From Gigaspora margarita (Eukaryota; Glomeromycota; Glomeromycetes; Diversisporales; Gigasporaceae), in contig WTPW01000302.1 in NCBI GenBank assembly GCA_009809945.1, positions 400,860-464,859 of the forward strand: a DNA stretch of 64,000 nucleotides. The letters run 5' to 3'. Each line of letters begins with the position of its first letter. The stretch's first letter is position 1. Below are positions 33,266 through 45,426 of the stretch, in pieces. The position numbers were made by a program, and so were the translations under genes. The notes below the pieces were generated by a model. The model was not told where the DNA came from. It searched no databases and saw nothing but the letters and a program-made list of their open reading frames with translations.

Positions 33266-33783
33266 GGGGGCATCCATAAATAACGTTATGCTTGAGGGGG
33301 TCCCCAAAATATAACGATTTTTCAATATGTAGAGGGTCTCCCAATATAATGCAATTTTTTTATAAAAATTTGTTTAAAGCGTGATCCAGCAGGCCAAATT
33401 GGATGATTTTGGTACCATTCGAATCGTCTTTGGGAGAGGATTCGAATGGTACCAATTTTATTTGATTTGGATCACTGGTCACGTTTTATTAACGAAATAC
33501 TATTGGTTATTATGTTTTCTTATAAAATTACTATAAAATCAATAGTATTTCGTGAATAAAACGTGATTCAGTGATCCAAATAAAATGATTTTGGTACCAT
33601 TGGATTTGACTCATAGAGACGAATCGAATGGTACCAAAATTATCCAAATCAGATCACTAGATCATAATATATTCAAGTTTTTGTAAAATTATATATATAA
33701 ACATACGGATTTTTAAAATTTTTTATATAGTAGGGGGTCAAAAGCTACTATATAGAGTACATAACATTATTTATGGATGCCCC
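33266..33783. mobile_element. PIF/Harbinger-like element, GGGGGCATCC ends
   Basis: The left end GGGGGCATCCATAAATAACG matches the inverse of the right end (TTATTTATGGATGCCCC). TAA is duplicated at 33263-33265 and 33784-33786. The interior is an imperfect palindrome with GATGATTTTGGTACCATTCG in one arm and its partner in the other, related to the core module of the other fold-backs. It is 518 bp and non-coding. Confidence 0.82.
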
Positions 33784-33786
33784 TAA

Positions 33787-35590
33787 GCGATTTTACTATA
33801 ACAAATAAGGTAGCTGTGTGACACAGTCACACCAAAACCAGGAACATAAATTTGTTTTTTTTTTGTTTTTGTATAACTAATTATTCTAATATAATGAAGT
33901 TAATTATTAATAAAAGGTAATTATTAATATAGTCTAGTGCAAAAAGGTTTGTACCTCAAATAGCTCTAATTAAAATATTTTTTAGATTTTTAAATTTTTT
34001 AATTTATTATAATTATTAGTTATCGGATTAATAAAAATAAAATTATTTTGACTATTTTATTAATAAAATAAAAAATTTATTAATAGCAACTTTGCAATCT
34101 TTTTGATTCACGGGTCCATTTTTTTTTATTCATTAGATGATCAACAAAAAAGGCCCATTTTGTTATAATATAATACGATCTTCACATGATACAATGATGC
34201 ATGTTACATGAACTTGCATAATAGTATAAAAGAAGAAATTATGATTAGTAAAAAATACTTCCTGTAATATTTTTGTTAAGTGGAGATAAAAAGAAAGGTG
34301 TTGTCGTGATAAGTAGATTGAGAAGAAGGGGCATTGAGGTATTGTGTAGTTATAGGCATTTTATATTGAACATGTTGAATAAAGAATAGTAGCATGTATT
34401 GAGTGAAGATAATCAAGAAGTTAGAGATAAAAGAGTGTTGATTCAAAATAAATAAGGGCCCATAGTGAAGATAAAAAAAAAGGTATTGTTAGTAATTTTC
34501 TTAGAAAGCCTTTGTTCACTAAAATGGAGTTAGAAACTTACTATACTTTGTTATAGAACATATCAAATAAAAGAGTACTATCAGTGTGTTGAATGAAATA
34601 AAAAATATTGCTTATATAAAGAAAGACAGTGTGCAAGAGCTAGACTATTGTTTCGTACTTAAGTGAAATAGGGTGGCATTGTAAGTACATTTATAGCTAT
34701 ATAAAAGAAAGGAATTGAGTGCATTTAAAACATATTAAAGACAGAATACTGGGAAATCATTAAATATTGGATGTCACTATGAAAATAGTATAAATATTTC
34801 TAAAGATAACAAGATATTAGTGTTGTATGCAAAATTTTAATATATTTTTAAATGTTATTTAATTTGAATTATATAATAATTAATTCCACTTAAGAAGTCA
34901 AATAATTAATATTCAAAAGAATGAACTATAGATAAACTTATAGCATTGATATTTTATAAAAAAGGGCATATTGAAAATAAATTATAGTTGAAATTAAGGA
35001 TATATATTACTTAATTTACTTAAATTTTATGTGCACATTTAGTTTTAAATATATTCAAAAGAATTCTTTTTCAATTGCATAAATAGCACATATAGTTTTA
35101 CTATTTATTTGTATATAATACTTATTTATTGCATATTCATAATATTAGTTCAATTGCAAATTTCATATATCTAGTTCAATTGCAAATAGCCAAATATTTA
35201 ATTTAATACTGTTAAAGACTTAGTCTTGTATTTCTTATGATCGAACCAGCTAATTAACTTGGTTGTATTGACAATATCATTGGCATGTAAATGGTTATTT
35301 TGAGATTGACATTCTTTAACAAATTCCTTCTGATTCTAGCTAATATATTGTTCTTTAAAAAGTTCTTCCAAGGCAGAATTTTCAACTTTTCTCCTTTGTG
35401 ATAGTAAAGTATTTTCATTATCCTCAATGTGTTATTTTAACCAAAAGAGTTAATTAACAGTAAAAGAAACATACTTGAAAGTTCTTTTTTAGATTAATAT
35501 TTATTAAAATTTACTTACATCTAATTTGATTTTATGTTTATTATTTCATGTTATTTTGGTTTGGCATTTTTCAATAGAATATAGCATATT
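33787..35590. other. AT-rich interval with a degenerate GA-rich repeat
   Basis: From about 34270 to 34720 words such as GATAAAAAGAAAGGTGTTGT, GATAAAAAAAAAGGTATTGT, and GTTGAATAAAGAATAGTA / GTTGAATGAAATAAAAAA recur, suggesting an old tandem repeat of 100-200 bp units. No protein is recognised. The DNA may be the 3' flank of the MULE remnant. Confidence 0.4.
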
Positions 35591-35599
35591 TTTGTTTTC

Positions 35600-38130
35600 T
35601 AGAATTAGGACCAATAGCTTTGCTATTTAATAATAAGTTAATATATAATCTAGCTTTTTTATTACTCTTATATGCAATAAGTAAATTATGCCTATATTAT
35701 TTAATTTGGGTTGAGTAGATCGAGATTCTGAAATATTAGCATTTTGTATCTCTAGATTTTGATAGTCACAGGTTGAAATATGTGAATTGCTTAAATCATC
35801 GAGATTGGTTTGATTATTATTTAGGATAAATGAATCAATATTCTTATTCAGTGAATGCATTATACTATGTAAATGCTATAAAATAATTTAAATTCATTAG
35901 TTAGCATGGTATTATGTATTAATCCTATTTATCTCTTATATCAATTCAACAATATTTTTTGAAAAACAATAAAAAATTAGCATACTTCATTTTCAATAAT
36001 TAACTGATTTTCTCCAATATTATGTATATCATCAAACTTATAAGATTTTATGCTATTAATTGTTAAAGAACTAGCAGTAGCATGTCTTGTTTTAGAAAGC
36101 TCACTTGGTTTAAATGGATCATTTTCAGTAATTATTTTTAGTTAGAAAAAAATAGCATCTCCCTTCATTCTATACTGGCATAAAATTTCTGCATAATATT
36201 CTTCATTAGATCCAGTATATATTATTTTATTTTTTATACTAGGTGTGATTATTTATTCCTTATTTCGAAAATATTGGGCAAGTTCTTTTTTTAATTGATC
36301 AATTGAGATTTTATTTTTTTTATAAATATATAGGTACGTGCTGCATGACTATGTTTACAAAAATTATGAAATGATCTATGCCAAATAAAATCAAAACAAG
36401 TACATTTGCCTATAATATAATAACTAAATAATGATCAGAAAGTATTGGAACTATATACTTTGCTACAAGCTTTTTAATAATTTTAGACACCCTTTGGGCT
36501 TCATTATCTTCGAACTTGATCTTATCTGTCATATATGGAGATCAAAAAGTATTTTGCTTGGAATTATTCATATGCACATATAAAAAATCTGAATTATTGA
36601 GAATTTCAAGAATACAGTTTTGTAGTACTTTAATTTTTCTTAATTTATGCAGTGTATTACATTAGGTTGTGGCTTATATTGTCTATTTTGATGCTCAATA
36701 GTGCATGAATTCCAGTATGTAACAAGTCCTGCATTAAAATCAATTGACTATGGTGCTAGAAGCCTATACTTAACACGTTTCAATTTTTAAATTGCTATAG
36801 TTTTTTGTATAAGAGGTTTTTTTAAAAAACTGACCAGTAACTTTATAAAGGAATATTAGTTCTATAACTATGCCAAATATTTTTTTTGAAAACCTTCTGT
36901 ATAAAAAGTTGATGCATTTTAAAGATTACTATTGTTTTATATGTAATTACTATGTGTTTCAATTTTAATTAACTTTAAAGTACTATAACTTTTTATAAAG
37001 GCAATATTTTAAAAATCTAACCGGTAACTTTGTTCACTATGATAAGCTCTACAAGTTTGCAGATAGCTTTTAAAAATATTGTCTCTATAAAAAGATGATG
37101 CATTTCAAAATTACCCTATTTTATTGTCTAGTATAGGCTTCTAGCACTATACAATTATTAGTAGAGCTTGAGTGAGAAATATTGATACCATAAAGGCATT
37201 CAATGAAGGTTAATACTGTTTGGGTACTCGAATACTTCCTCTCAATAGTTTTATTAATCCTTTCAGTGAAGTTATTAGTGGTTCATAGTTTTGTATAAGG
37301 GCCATCTTCTTGATTAGGTAAATATTCACCATCAATAAAACTAAGAATCCAGTCTTGACAGAGCCAATCATCTTCAAGATCATGTATAAAAAACAGTTTT
37401 GCTTTAGTTGAAATTGGAAGTGAACTTATAAAATTTTTATATTCGATTGCTATTTCTCTGGCTTCAGTTATACTTCTACATCTACTATAATTTTGAAGGA
37501 TAGTGCTATTGGATATTTGTACAAAAATAATATAACATAAATAAGTAATTTGAATAGTATTTTATGCTACTATTAGCATATAAAGTTAAAATCTTTCAGT
37601 GAATATTATATATTACTATAAGCTCCAATCAATTTTCTGTGTTCAAAAATTATTTCTGAAAGTTTGTATTATATAAAACTAGCAAAGTATAGTAGCATGA
37701 ATGATAGGCTTTAATGCAGCTTTCATCAGTTGATATTTGTCCATCATTGCAAAAGGTTTCAATTCAATTGCACATGGCTGTATATGTGTAAAGACTTTAT
37801 TATTAGGTAGTGCAATATATTCATATGGATGATTGCAATTTATATTTTTGCAGGAAATATTCGCCTTTATTGCTTTAACTGCAAGCCTTATTGTATGCAT
37901 ATTCTCTTTGTTAGATAATGCAAATCCTATAGATGTACCCCAATTTCCATTATCTTCTACCACAATAGTATAAACAGTGCTTAATTAATATTAAGATTAT
38001 ACTTTGTATCAATACCAAAACAAAATGAACCATGCTCTTATGCTTGTTCAAGCCACATATTATCACATACAGTAAGGTGATAATAGTGTTCTAGTGAATT
38101 TGAAGAAAACTTCAATCCTTATCACTGGTC
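35600..38130 (-). pseudogene. MULE transposase with SWIM finger, broken
   Basis: On the minus strand, HLTVCDNMWLEQA, then FGIDTKYNLN (first catalytic-Asp region), then VVEDNGNWGTSIGFALSNKE lie near 38080-37890, as in MULE-type transposases. Near 37400-37180 DDWLCQDWILSFIDG, then TTNNFTERINKTIE, then FIECLYGI follow. After an inserted element come DFNAGLVTYWNS and a SWIM zinc finger, KCTCFDF...FCKHSHAART, near 36420-36330. A polar Asn/Ser-rich C-terminal piece lies at 35627-35860. The order is right for a full MULE transposase from its catalytic domain on. The N-terminus is missing where the satellite array and a gap begin. Stops and frameshifts are spread throughout. Confidence 0.75.
36751..37149. 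mobile_element. TIR element inserted in the MULE pseudogene
   Basis: Ends TGGTGCTAGAAGCCTATACT and the inverse AGTATAGGCTTCTAGCACTA enclose 399 bp. TA lies on both outer sides. The interior is two direct copies of about 185 bp, each with GTTTCAATTTT, an AACTTTATAAA / AACTTTGTTCA region and AAAAGTTGATGCATTT / AAAAGATGATGCATTT. TA targets suggest Tc1/mariner, but two bases are weak evidence. MULE coding sequence continues on both sides. Confidence 0.72.
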
Positions 38131-38159
38131 TAAAAATTAAATATTACTCTAGTTAATAT

Positions 38160-38255
38160 TTTGTAAATAAATTAATAATTAATTTAAATATTAATTATTT
38201 TTAACAAAATAAAATATTAATATATTTTATATAAATATATTGTAACTAATTTAAA
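38160..38255 (+). repeat. Left edge of the 183 bp satellite array
   Basis: The last about 45 bp before the gap (TATATAAATATATTGTAACT) match the satellite unit. The earlier part is more diverged. Confidence 0.55.
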
Positions 38256-38597
38256 NNNNNNNNNNNNNNNNNNNNNNNNNNNNNNNNNNNNNNNNNNNNN
38301 NNNNNNNNNNNNNNNNNNNNNNNNNNNNNNNNNNNNNNNNNNNNNNNNNNNNNNNNNNNNNNNNNNNNNNNNNNNNNNNNNNNNNNNNNNNNNNNNNNNN
38401 NNNNNNNNNNNNNNNNNNNNNNNNNNNNNNNNNNNNNNNNNNNNNNNNNNNNNNNNNNNNNNNNNNNNNNNNNNNNNNNNNNNNNNNNNNNNNNNNNNNN
38501 NNNNNNNNNNNNNNNNNNNNNNNNNNNNNNNNNNNNNNNNNNNNNNNNNNNNNNNNNNNNNNNNNNNNNNNNNNNNNNNNNNNNNNNNNNNNNNNNN
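38256..38597. other. Assembly gap in the satellite array
   Basis: 342 undetermined bases. Satellite sequence lies on both sides, so the gap probably hides further repeat units of unknown number. Confidence 0.95.
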
Positions 38598-39158
38598 TTT
38601 AATATTTTAATTAAATAATTTTAGTATATTAACTAGTTAAAAATATAAACTATTATCATAAAATATTTAAATAATATTTTGTTAATATATAAATATATTT
38701 TTATAGAATTATAAATTATATCATTTAATAAAATTTTAATATATTTTTATATAAATATATTGTAACTATTGTTTAGACCCGTTCACCTGCAGGTGACCCG
38801 TTGGGCTGATCTGGGTAAACTGACGGTATTCCGGGTATTCCTAGCCAATCGCTGATTTTTGTTTACATCAGGTAAAAGAGGATTGTTAAAGTTTAACATA
38901 TCCTAATTTACCTGATATAAACAAACATCAGCGATTGGCTAGGAATACTCGTTAGTCTACCCGGATCAGCCCGACGGGGCACCCGAGTTGAATGGATCTA
39001 AACACTAATTGTAACTAATATAAAACTATTTTAATATTTTAATTAAATAATTTTAGTATATTAACCGCTAAAAATATAAACTATTATCATATAATATTAA
39101 ATAATATTTTGTTAATATATAAATATATTTTTATAGAATTATAAATTATATAATTTAA
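38598..39158 (+). repeat. Satellite units, about 183 bp, split by an hAT-like element
   Basis: The unit starts TTTAATATTTTAATTAAATA and includes ATATAAACTATTATCATA, AATAATATTTTGTTAATATA and TTTTTATATAAATATATTGT. The distance to the next unit start, ignoring the 241 bp insert and its duplication, is about 183 bp. The second unit is cut at 39158 by LINE A and resumes at 45427. Confidence 0.8.
38767..39007. mobile_element. hAT-like MITE in the satellite
   Basis: Ends TATTGTTTAGACCCGTTCA and the inverse TGAATGGATCTAAACACTA enclose 241 bp that is palindromic around CTAGCCAATCGCTGATTTTT and its partner. The satellite word ATTGTAAC is duplicated at 38759-38766 and 39008-39015 (8 bp, nTnnnnAn pattern). 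It is notably GC-richer than the host satellite. Confidence 0.82.
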
Positions 39159-39604
39159 TTTTTTTTTTTTTTTTTTTTTAAAAGAGAGGTCTTACCCTCT
39201 GTTCTGTTTATTAATGAAAATATATAAATTACAAATCATTTCTAGATACATTTCATATGAGGGGAAGAAAGAATAAAGCTAATTTACTTTAGATCTAATC
39301 TTTACCAGATCGGTCAAAGACCTCCGGGTTATGTAGTACTAGTGAGATTGGGTGAGGCATTATGAATGATGAACATATGTGTCCATATGTTATAGTTTTA
39401 GTTTACCAGTGATCGTATGTGATTTTGTTTCTTGGAGTGGTCAGGTCAGACTTGAGTGGTTTGATGTTGTGTTTTTTATTGCCGTACAATTCTTGATCCA
39501 TATTTTTTTGTATATTTTTCTTATAATATTGTGGTGGAATTTTGGAGTAATTTTTATTGCTTTTGATTGTTTTGTGGTAGAAAAAGTTGTATTTGGAATT
39601 ATTG

Positions 39605-42600
39605 CTACCAAAGGGACTTTTTAGTAATGTATATTTCAATAAAATTTGTGATATAATCCTCTTGATATAGAAGTGGGATGTTTTCTTTTCTTGCTATTTT
39701 GTTTATTGTGTTGTTGAGTATATCTTCTATTTTTATTTCATTTTTAGAACAGATGAGCCAGTGGATTTCATTATCTTCTGCTTGACGGCATAGTGGGCAT
39801 TCGTAGCTGAGGTAGTGTTCAGAATCCCTAGTGTGGAGAGTTAGTAATGTGGGTAGTTCAAATGTTAGTAATTTCACTTTGAATGATTTTATTCTTTCTT
39901 CTTTAGGGTCAGTTTTTCTTGCTAGAGGGTTACTGTGATTGTTGAGACTGTTGTATGTTAGTTTTCAATTGATATCCTTTGTTGTATGCCAGTTGTTTAT
40001 TCTTGTTTGGGATAGCCAGTTGTTTATTAGTTTTGCTTTGTCCGTGATTTTTATTAGATGTTGAGTTGAGTAAGGTTGATTGAGGTGATTGAATTGGGTG
40101 ATAAAGCCTTTTGTGAGTATTTTTGACAGTAGGAATTCAGTAGTTAGGATGTTGGTTGGTATATTCGTTGTTGAAAGTAATTCATCGATGGTAGTATTCT
40201 ATTTTATTTCTTTTGATATGAATATTGAGTGTAGGCATAATAGGTATAGTGATAGGTCTCCTTTGAATGTATATTCTTTTAGGTAACTTGGTGTTGTTGC
40301 AAAGTGATTGATTAGGTTCTCAATTTCTATTTTATTTGTTGTTATGTTTACTATTGATTTCGTTGGAAGTAGAGTCCATATTAGTATCAAAGTTGTTATC
40401 ATTAATTTGTTGTTGGAGGGCCAGTTGGAGTTGCTTAGATTAAAGGTTCTGAGTGGTGAGTTGAATTGTATGTTGTAGGTGGAGGGTTACCGATTTGGTT
40501 AGGGTTTTGTTGGAATTGAATTTTGATTTGTAATTGTTTGTTTTTATTGTTATAGTTGAGATCCCATAGGAATTGATCTATATTCGTAAATGCTAGACAG
40601 AATTGTCGTATGGTATAATGTTTACTCAGTAGGTAATGTTGATCTCTTTGAGTTTTGGGTGGGTATTTATTTAGCATTTTAGAGTGTGTTAATTCTGAGA
40701 GTTGTCCGTGCCAATATCGATTGCTATCTACTATTATACTATATAATGATAATATAGGTCTACTAATGAAACAATGTTTTGATTTGTTTGTATTGTCTTT
40801 TAGGTTACAATTTGTACAGGGTGTGAGTTGGTTATTTGCAGGGATCAGGACATAGTGGTGTATTTTTGCTATATTGTGATATATATTTAATATTTTTCCA
40901 AATTCCATATTGTGTGTTATGATCCATTTAGAGGAGTTTGAGCTTTGTTTTTGCCATATGAAGGGATTTAGTGTTATTAATAAGAGGAAGGGATTGGCTT
41001 TGTCACATATTATTTGTTTGGTCTCTTTGAACTATTGGAGTTTTCTTCCTCTAGGTATTTTTTGTATGTTATGGTGGAATGGGGTCCACTCTAGGAGGTT
41101 GGTGTTATCAAAGTTTGTGAATTGCTCTATGTAAGTGATGTTGTGCTTGTTCAGGTAGTATTTTAATATGTGTCAGCATTTATTATCTAGTATTATTCAG
41201 TTTATTGATGTTCCTAGTTCACTTCTTGGGATTGGCCATTTATTGTTGCTTCTTTCAAATTGAATATTTCCCTCGTGGATTTGTTGTATCATGTGAGCAG
41301 TAGTTGTTAATGCTTTTCTGAGTGGAAAAACTGGTTGTCATGTTAGTATTGATTCGTTAGTATTCGCTACTATTTGTAATTATAGAAGTCTGATTTTTAA
41401 TGTCTGTTGATCAAAAGCTGGTAGATTTAGTAATTTTGTTAAGACACTAATATGTTGAGCAGATTGTACTTGGGATGTCTTTTTTAAACCATATATGTGT
41501 GGATGATGAAGCGTTAATGTTGGTACTCCTCTTGCAAGTTGAGCTTTGTGTCTTATAATAGCTATCAGTTGGCTGTCTAGCTGTTTTAGTTTGGAGGGCA
41601 GTAGGTAGGTATTTTGTATTCTGTATGCGAGGTGTGTCATGATCACTGAGTTGATTATGTATGTAGCTTGTTTGGTAGTTATTTTTGCCATATGGAGTCT
41701 TTTGATTGCAGCTTTGGCTTCATATAGGATCTTATTGTGGATGCAAGTATTATTTTTGCCTCTTGAGAACCACGTTCCTAAATAGCGAAAGGGTTCATTT
41801 CGGTCAATGTTTTTTATACTTTGATTTTGGAACATTATTGATTTGTCATTTTTGTTTTTTGAGTTGTGAATTAGGATCAATTTATTAGGGTTCATACAGA
41901 TGTTGGCCATTTCGTAAAATGAGGTTGCAAGTTTAATTATTTTTTCCATTTCTTGTTTATTTGATGTATTTCATGCTGTGTCGTCCATATATGCTATTAC
42001 TGATATATTGTGCATTTTTATATTTGATTGGTAGGGAGGTTGTGTGGACATTTGGTAACCTTTTATTTGAGCTGCAATGTGGTATATAAGGGGGTCATAG
42101 TATATCCTCCATAGTATGGGTGAGAGCGTTTTACCCTGATCGATCCTATCAAGTACATCGTATTGTTGTGTTTTTCTGATGGATATGATTACTTGGTTCT
42201 TTCTATTAGTAAATATGTCTATTAGTAATTCTCTTAGTTGAAGGGTACGTGTATACGATTGAGGGCTTGGTTAAGTAGGGTAAGTGGACTGTGTCGTAAG
42301 CCTTTGACATGTCTTGGAGTAATATCCAAAATTCACGATTATATGAGTGTGCATCTTCCATGATATGGTTGAGTTGTTGAATGGAGACCATGGTTGATGT
42401 GAAGGGAAGCGCTACGTTATTTTGTAGTGCAAGGATATTATGCCTAAGGAGAGTTTTTGAAAGTCTTTCAGTTATTATCTTTGTTAGTATTTTTCGAGTA
42501 TGGTCTATTAAGGAAATAGGTCTGGTTTGTAATAGGTCTCCTTTGTATTGTGCCTTTTTTGAGATGGGCCACACTAAGCTATTGCGCCATTTTTGTGGTA

Positions 42601-44434
42601 TTTTTCTTAGGTGAAGGCATGCGTTAAAAATTTTTGTCAAAAATTCGATTCCTTCTATAGGGAGTTTTTTTAGTATTTCATTTGAGATTGTCGAGGGGCC
42701 AGTCACTTTTTTTATTGGGGCTTTGATTATTGTGTCAGTGACTTCTTGAAGGATATCTCTAGGGTAGCTTCTAAGTACATGCTTTTATCAAATCCTGGTA
42801 GGGGATTATAGTTTTGTTCCCACTCCTGCTATTTTTCTTTATTCAGTGGGTTAGGTCAGGTCCAGTTTTTGAAGTGTTTTTTCGTTGCTATTTTAATTTG
42901 GTCTGGTTGGGTTATTATCTCTGTTGGGGTAATAATATTGTCAAAGGTCACTGTATCTGTATGTCTTCCCAAAATACTATTTATCATTTTTGTTGTGTTG
43001 CTTGTAAAATTTTTATATCGGTTCTCAATGAAGGAATTAATTGTATCATGTTTCTGCTGTTTATGTTCTAATTTCCTTGCTTTGTGTAGGGTTACTTGTA
43101 TCGTTGAAAGCAATTGTAATGTTGTCCTGAGATTTATTAGGAATAGCTAGGAGGGTGTATTGTTAGTACTTCCAGGTTTGAAAGACTGTGGATTTTTTGA
43201 AGATTGTCGTTTAACATATTGGTGATGTGATCTAAGGTGAAGGGCTCGATTGATTTTGTAATTAGAGATATCATTTTGTTCATTAAAGTAAGGGATTTAT
43301 ACAGTTGGGTAGCCTTAAATGAGTGACTATGAAATGTCCATAGTGATGAATAGGAGTAAGGGATATGTTTATTAACAGTTGCACGCAGTAAATTTTCCTA
43401 TGTGTTCCAATATTTGTTGAGGTGGTTTTCATTTTGAATGTTGGAGGAATGTAGTTGAAGTTCATCCATCTTTTTTATAAGATCATCAGAAAATTTGGTC
43501 CAATCGTTAGCTGTGACTTTGTCATACAAGTAGATCTTTCTTTTGCTGTGCTTTTTACAGCCTAATTTAGGCTTATTCTGGTGTTTCATTCGATCGATAG
43601 AATTTTATAGTCACTCTTGGTTGATTCGTCAGCAGTCATTAATTTGGGCTCTGTTACGTCCAATAATATTGAGTAGCTTGTCCAGATATTACTATTTGAC
43701 TCTGCTATTGTCTCTGGACCAAGTGTGTTCTGTGATGTTGTTGAAGTCGAGTAAACTAGTGAGGCTGCTTTCTTGTAGTTTGTTTAGTAAATGCTGAGTT
43801 GGGAGTTTCTTGTTGTTGATGTTGTTGTTAAAATCTCCTATTACGATTATGTCAAATTGTCGTGAATGTGCATTTTGGATCCAGTTCATTATAGATTTTT
43901 GGGCATGGTTGGAATGTTTTGACACTGAGAAAAGGAGGTACACAGAAATTATTCTTGTCTTGTGATTTTGAGAAAGGTATAGATCAATCATAATTGCCAT
44001 TCAAGGGACTTTATCTATGTTGTAGATATATGGTTGAAGGTCAGGGTGTAATGCGAGGGCTGTTCCTACACTAGCTTCTCTTTGTATTGCTGTTTCTATA
44101 TCACAATTTGCTGTATATATTGTGTTGAGGGGTTAGTAAGGGAGATGTAAGGTGTTGTGGATTCTGGCCACTTTGTTTCTGTCATTTATATTATATTTGC
44201 TTTTTGTTCGTTACAATATTCGAGCCATTGTTGAAATTTAATATTAACTCTGAGGGCTTGTACATCGTGGGTAATGATTTTGAGTGATTGTGAAGGTTCT
44301 AGTGAGAAATGGACAGGGTGAGTTGTATCAGGTGATGAAGCTTGTGTTATTATAGTGTTATTGTGATGTGATAATTGTCTGTTCCCAGTTAGAGTGATAT
44401 CTTCATTGGTTTGACTCATTGTTGTTTTGTACAT
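39605..44434 (-). pseudogene. LINE A ORF2: endonuclease, reverse transcriptase, dead RNase H, Zn knuckle
   Basis: The start at 44434 leads into THDVQALRVN and MTETKWPE (AP endonuclease N-terminal motifs), then IIVIGDFNNN, HTWSRDNSRV and IWTSYSILLD after a frameshift near 43690. A linker with TKMINSILGRH follows. Reverse transcriptase has TRPISLIDHTRKILTKII, the first catalytic motif QDMSKAYDTV near 42310, DRIDQGKTLSPILWRIYY and AYMDDT at 41980-41994. Downstream, WPSNNKL...IVNITTNK aligns with the RNase H of LINE B but lacks its acidic residues. The C-terminus has CPLC...HWLIC near 39790. Breaks include TGA at 41971-41973 and 44001-44003, both at positions where tryptophan is expected. ORF2 would copy the RNA at a nicked target. 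Confidence 0.85.
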
Positions 44435-44444
44435 TCTTCCCTTT

Positions 44445-45403
44445 TCATTTGAATATGTTCCATTCGGGGTCTGGTAGGTCTGAGAGAAGGTTGAGGTAGG
44501 CAGGTGTAGCTGATGTGTTGAATAATTCCTCGAGTATTTTTATTGTTTGTTTGGCTTTATCGTATTCACGAATAGGGAAGAGGTCTAATGATTCTGGAAT
44601 ATGTATTTTGTTGTATTGAAGGAAGTCATCCAAGGTGAGAGGTATTTTAGTTTGTGTGTTAAATGTTTTATCGAATGGTATATCGATCCATTTGGAGGGA
44701 ATTCTGTGGAAGTAGTAGTGTTGACAGAGTAGCCTGACTGTATCCAAGAGAACTACTTGGCTTCTGATAGGTATGGTTAAGTTTACTAGTGTGACTTCAG
44801 ATGGGTTTACTGGGAGTGTTAGTTTGTCAGAGTGGTTGACTACCATATATTCTCGGGCATTGGAATAGGGATTATGTATCTGTTTTTGATCTCAGTGATG
44901 AAGTGCTTTGCCAACTCTTTGTTAGCGATTGGGAATTATAGACTAGGTTGGTTTTAATTTGTTTGGGGTCTAGTAAGTGAGATTTAGGTGTAATAAAGTC
45001 ATTAGGCATTCGTTTGAACTTGTAGTAGCTTCTTAGTATTTCAACATGTCTTTTGAAGTCTTCGGCGTCACTTGGGGTGAAAGGGAACATGTTACGAATT
45101 CTGTGGTCCAATTATTGTAGAGTAGATGGAAGAGGTGGTTTTGGTAGAGGTAGGTTGAAGTAGTTAGGTGGTATTCGTTCGATGTATAGTATTGCTTTAG
45201 TTGACTACGGTAGTAGCTCAGGTTCTTGAGCTGACATTCAAATTGAATTGGAAACATTTTTGGGAGTGATGGGTGTAAATCTTTGTAGTCATAAGGAAGA
45301 GGGATGAGCACCTTTTTGAAATAGGTATCAGGGAGAGAATCAAAGGTATAGATTCTCCTTAGTGCTATTACAATTGAACGAGTGTCAGTTCTATTTTCAT
45401 GGG
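44445..45403 (-). pseudogene. LINE A region upstream of the endonuclease
   Basis: Two or three frame pieces: 45403-45033, 45111-44872 and 44846-44445. The first reads from the 5' junction without its own start, which supports 5' truncation of a longer protein. The last, of 133 codons, aligns by eye with LINE B 50945-51481 (KIPLTLDDFLQYNKIHIPES versus KISISTDILKNYKEAHIYLP). No nucleic-acid-binding knuckle is seen here. The final stop is a TGA about 10 bases before the ATG of the endonuclease frame. Confidence 0.55.
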
Positions 45404-45426
45404 GAGTTTGAATTATATAATTTAAT

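Larger units (their letters stand above)
39159..45410 (-). mobile_element. LINE A, APE-type non-LTR retrotransposon
   Basis: The element is 6.25 kb on the minus strand, with an unbroken A tail of about 20 bases (T run at 39159-39179). Duplicated satellite DNA AATTATATAATTTAAT flanks it at 39144-39158 and 45411-45426. Order: partial ORF1-like region, AP endonuclease, reverse transcriptase with YMDD, a degenerate RNase H region, then a C-terminal Cys/His knuckle. It shares a family with LINE B but is much shorter upstream of the endonuclease, so it is probably 5'-truncated. Intact motifs and tail suggest it is younger than LINE B. It is no longer able to move because of stops and frameshifts. 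Confidence 0.88.

Noticed and set aside
39379..43797. Plus-strand open frames between 39.4 and 43.8 kb
   Set aside because: They lie opposite the minus-strand LINE A coding region, have biased low-information translations and carry no known domain.
41971..44003. TGA read as tryptophan (altered genetic code)
   Set aside because: TAG also replaces expected tryptophans (53206, 58890, 59713) and frameshifts are common, so decay explains the stops better than recoding.
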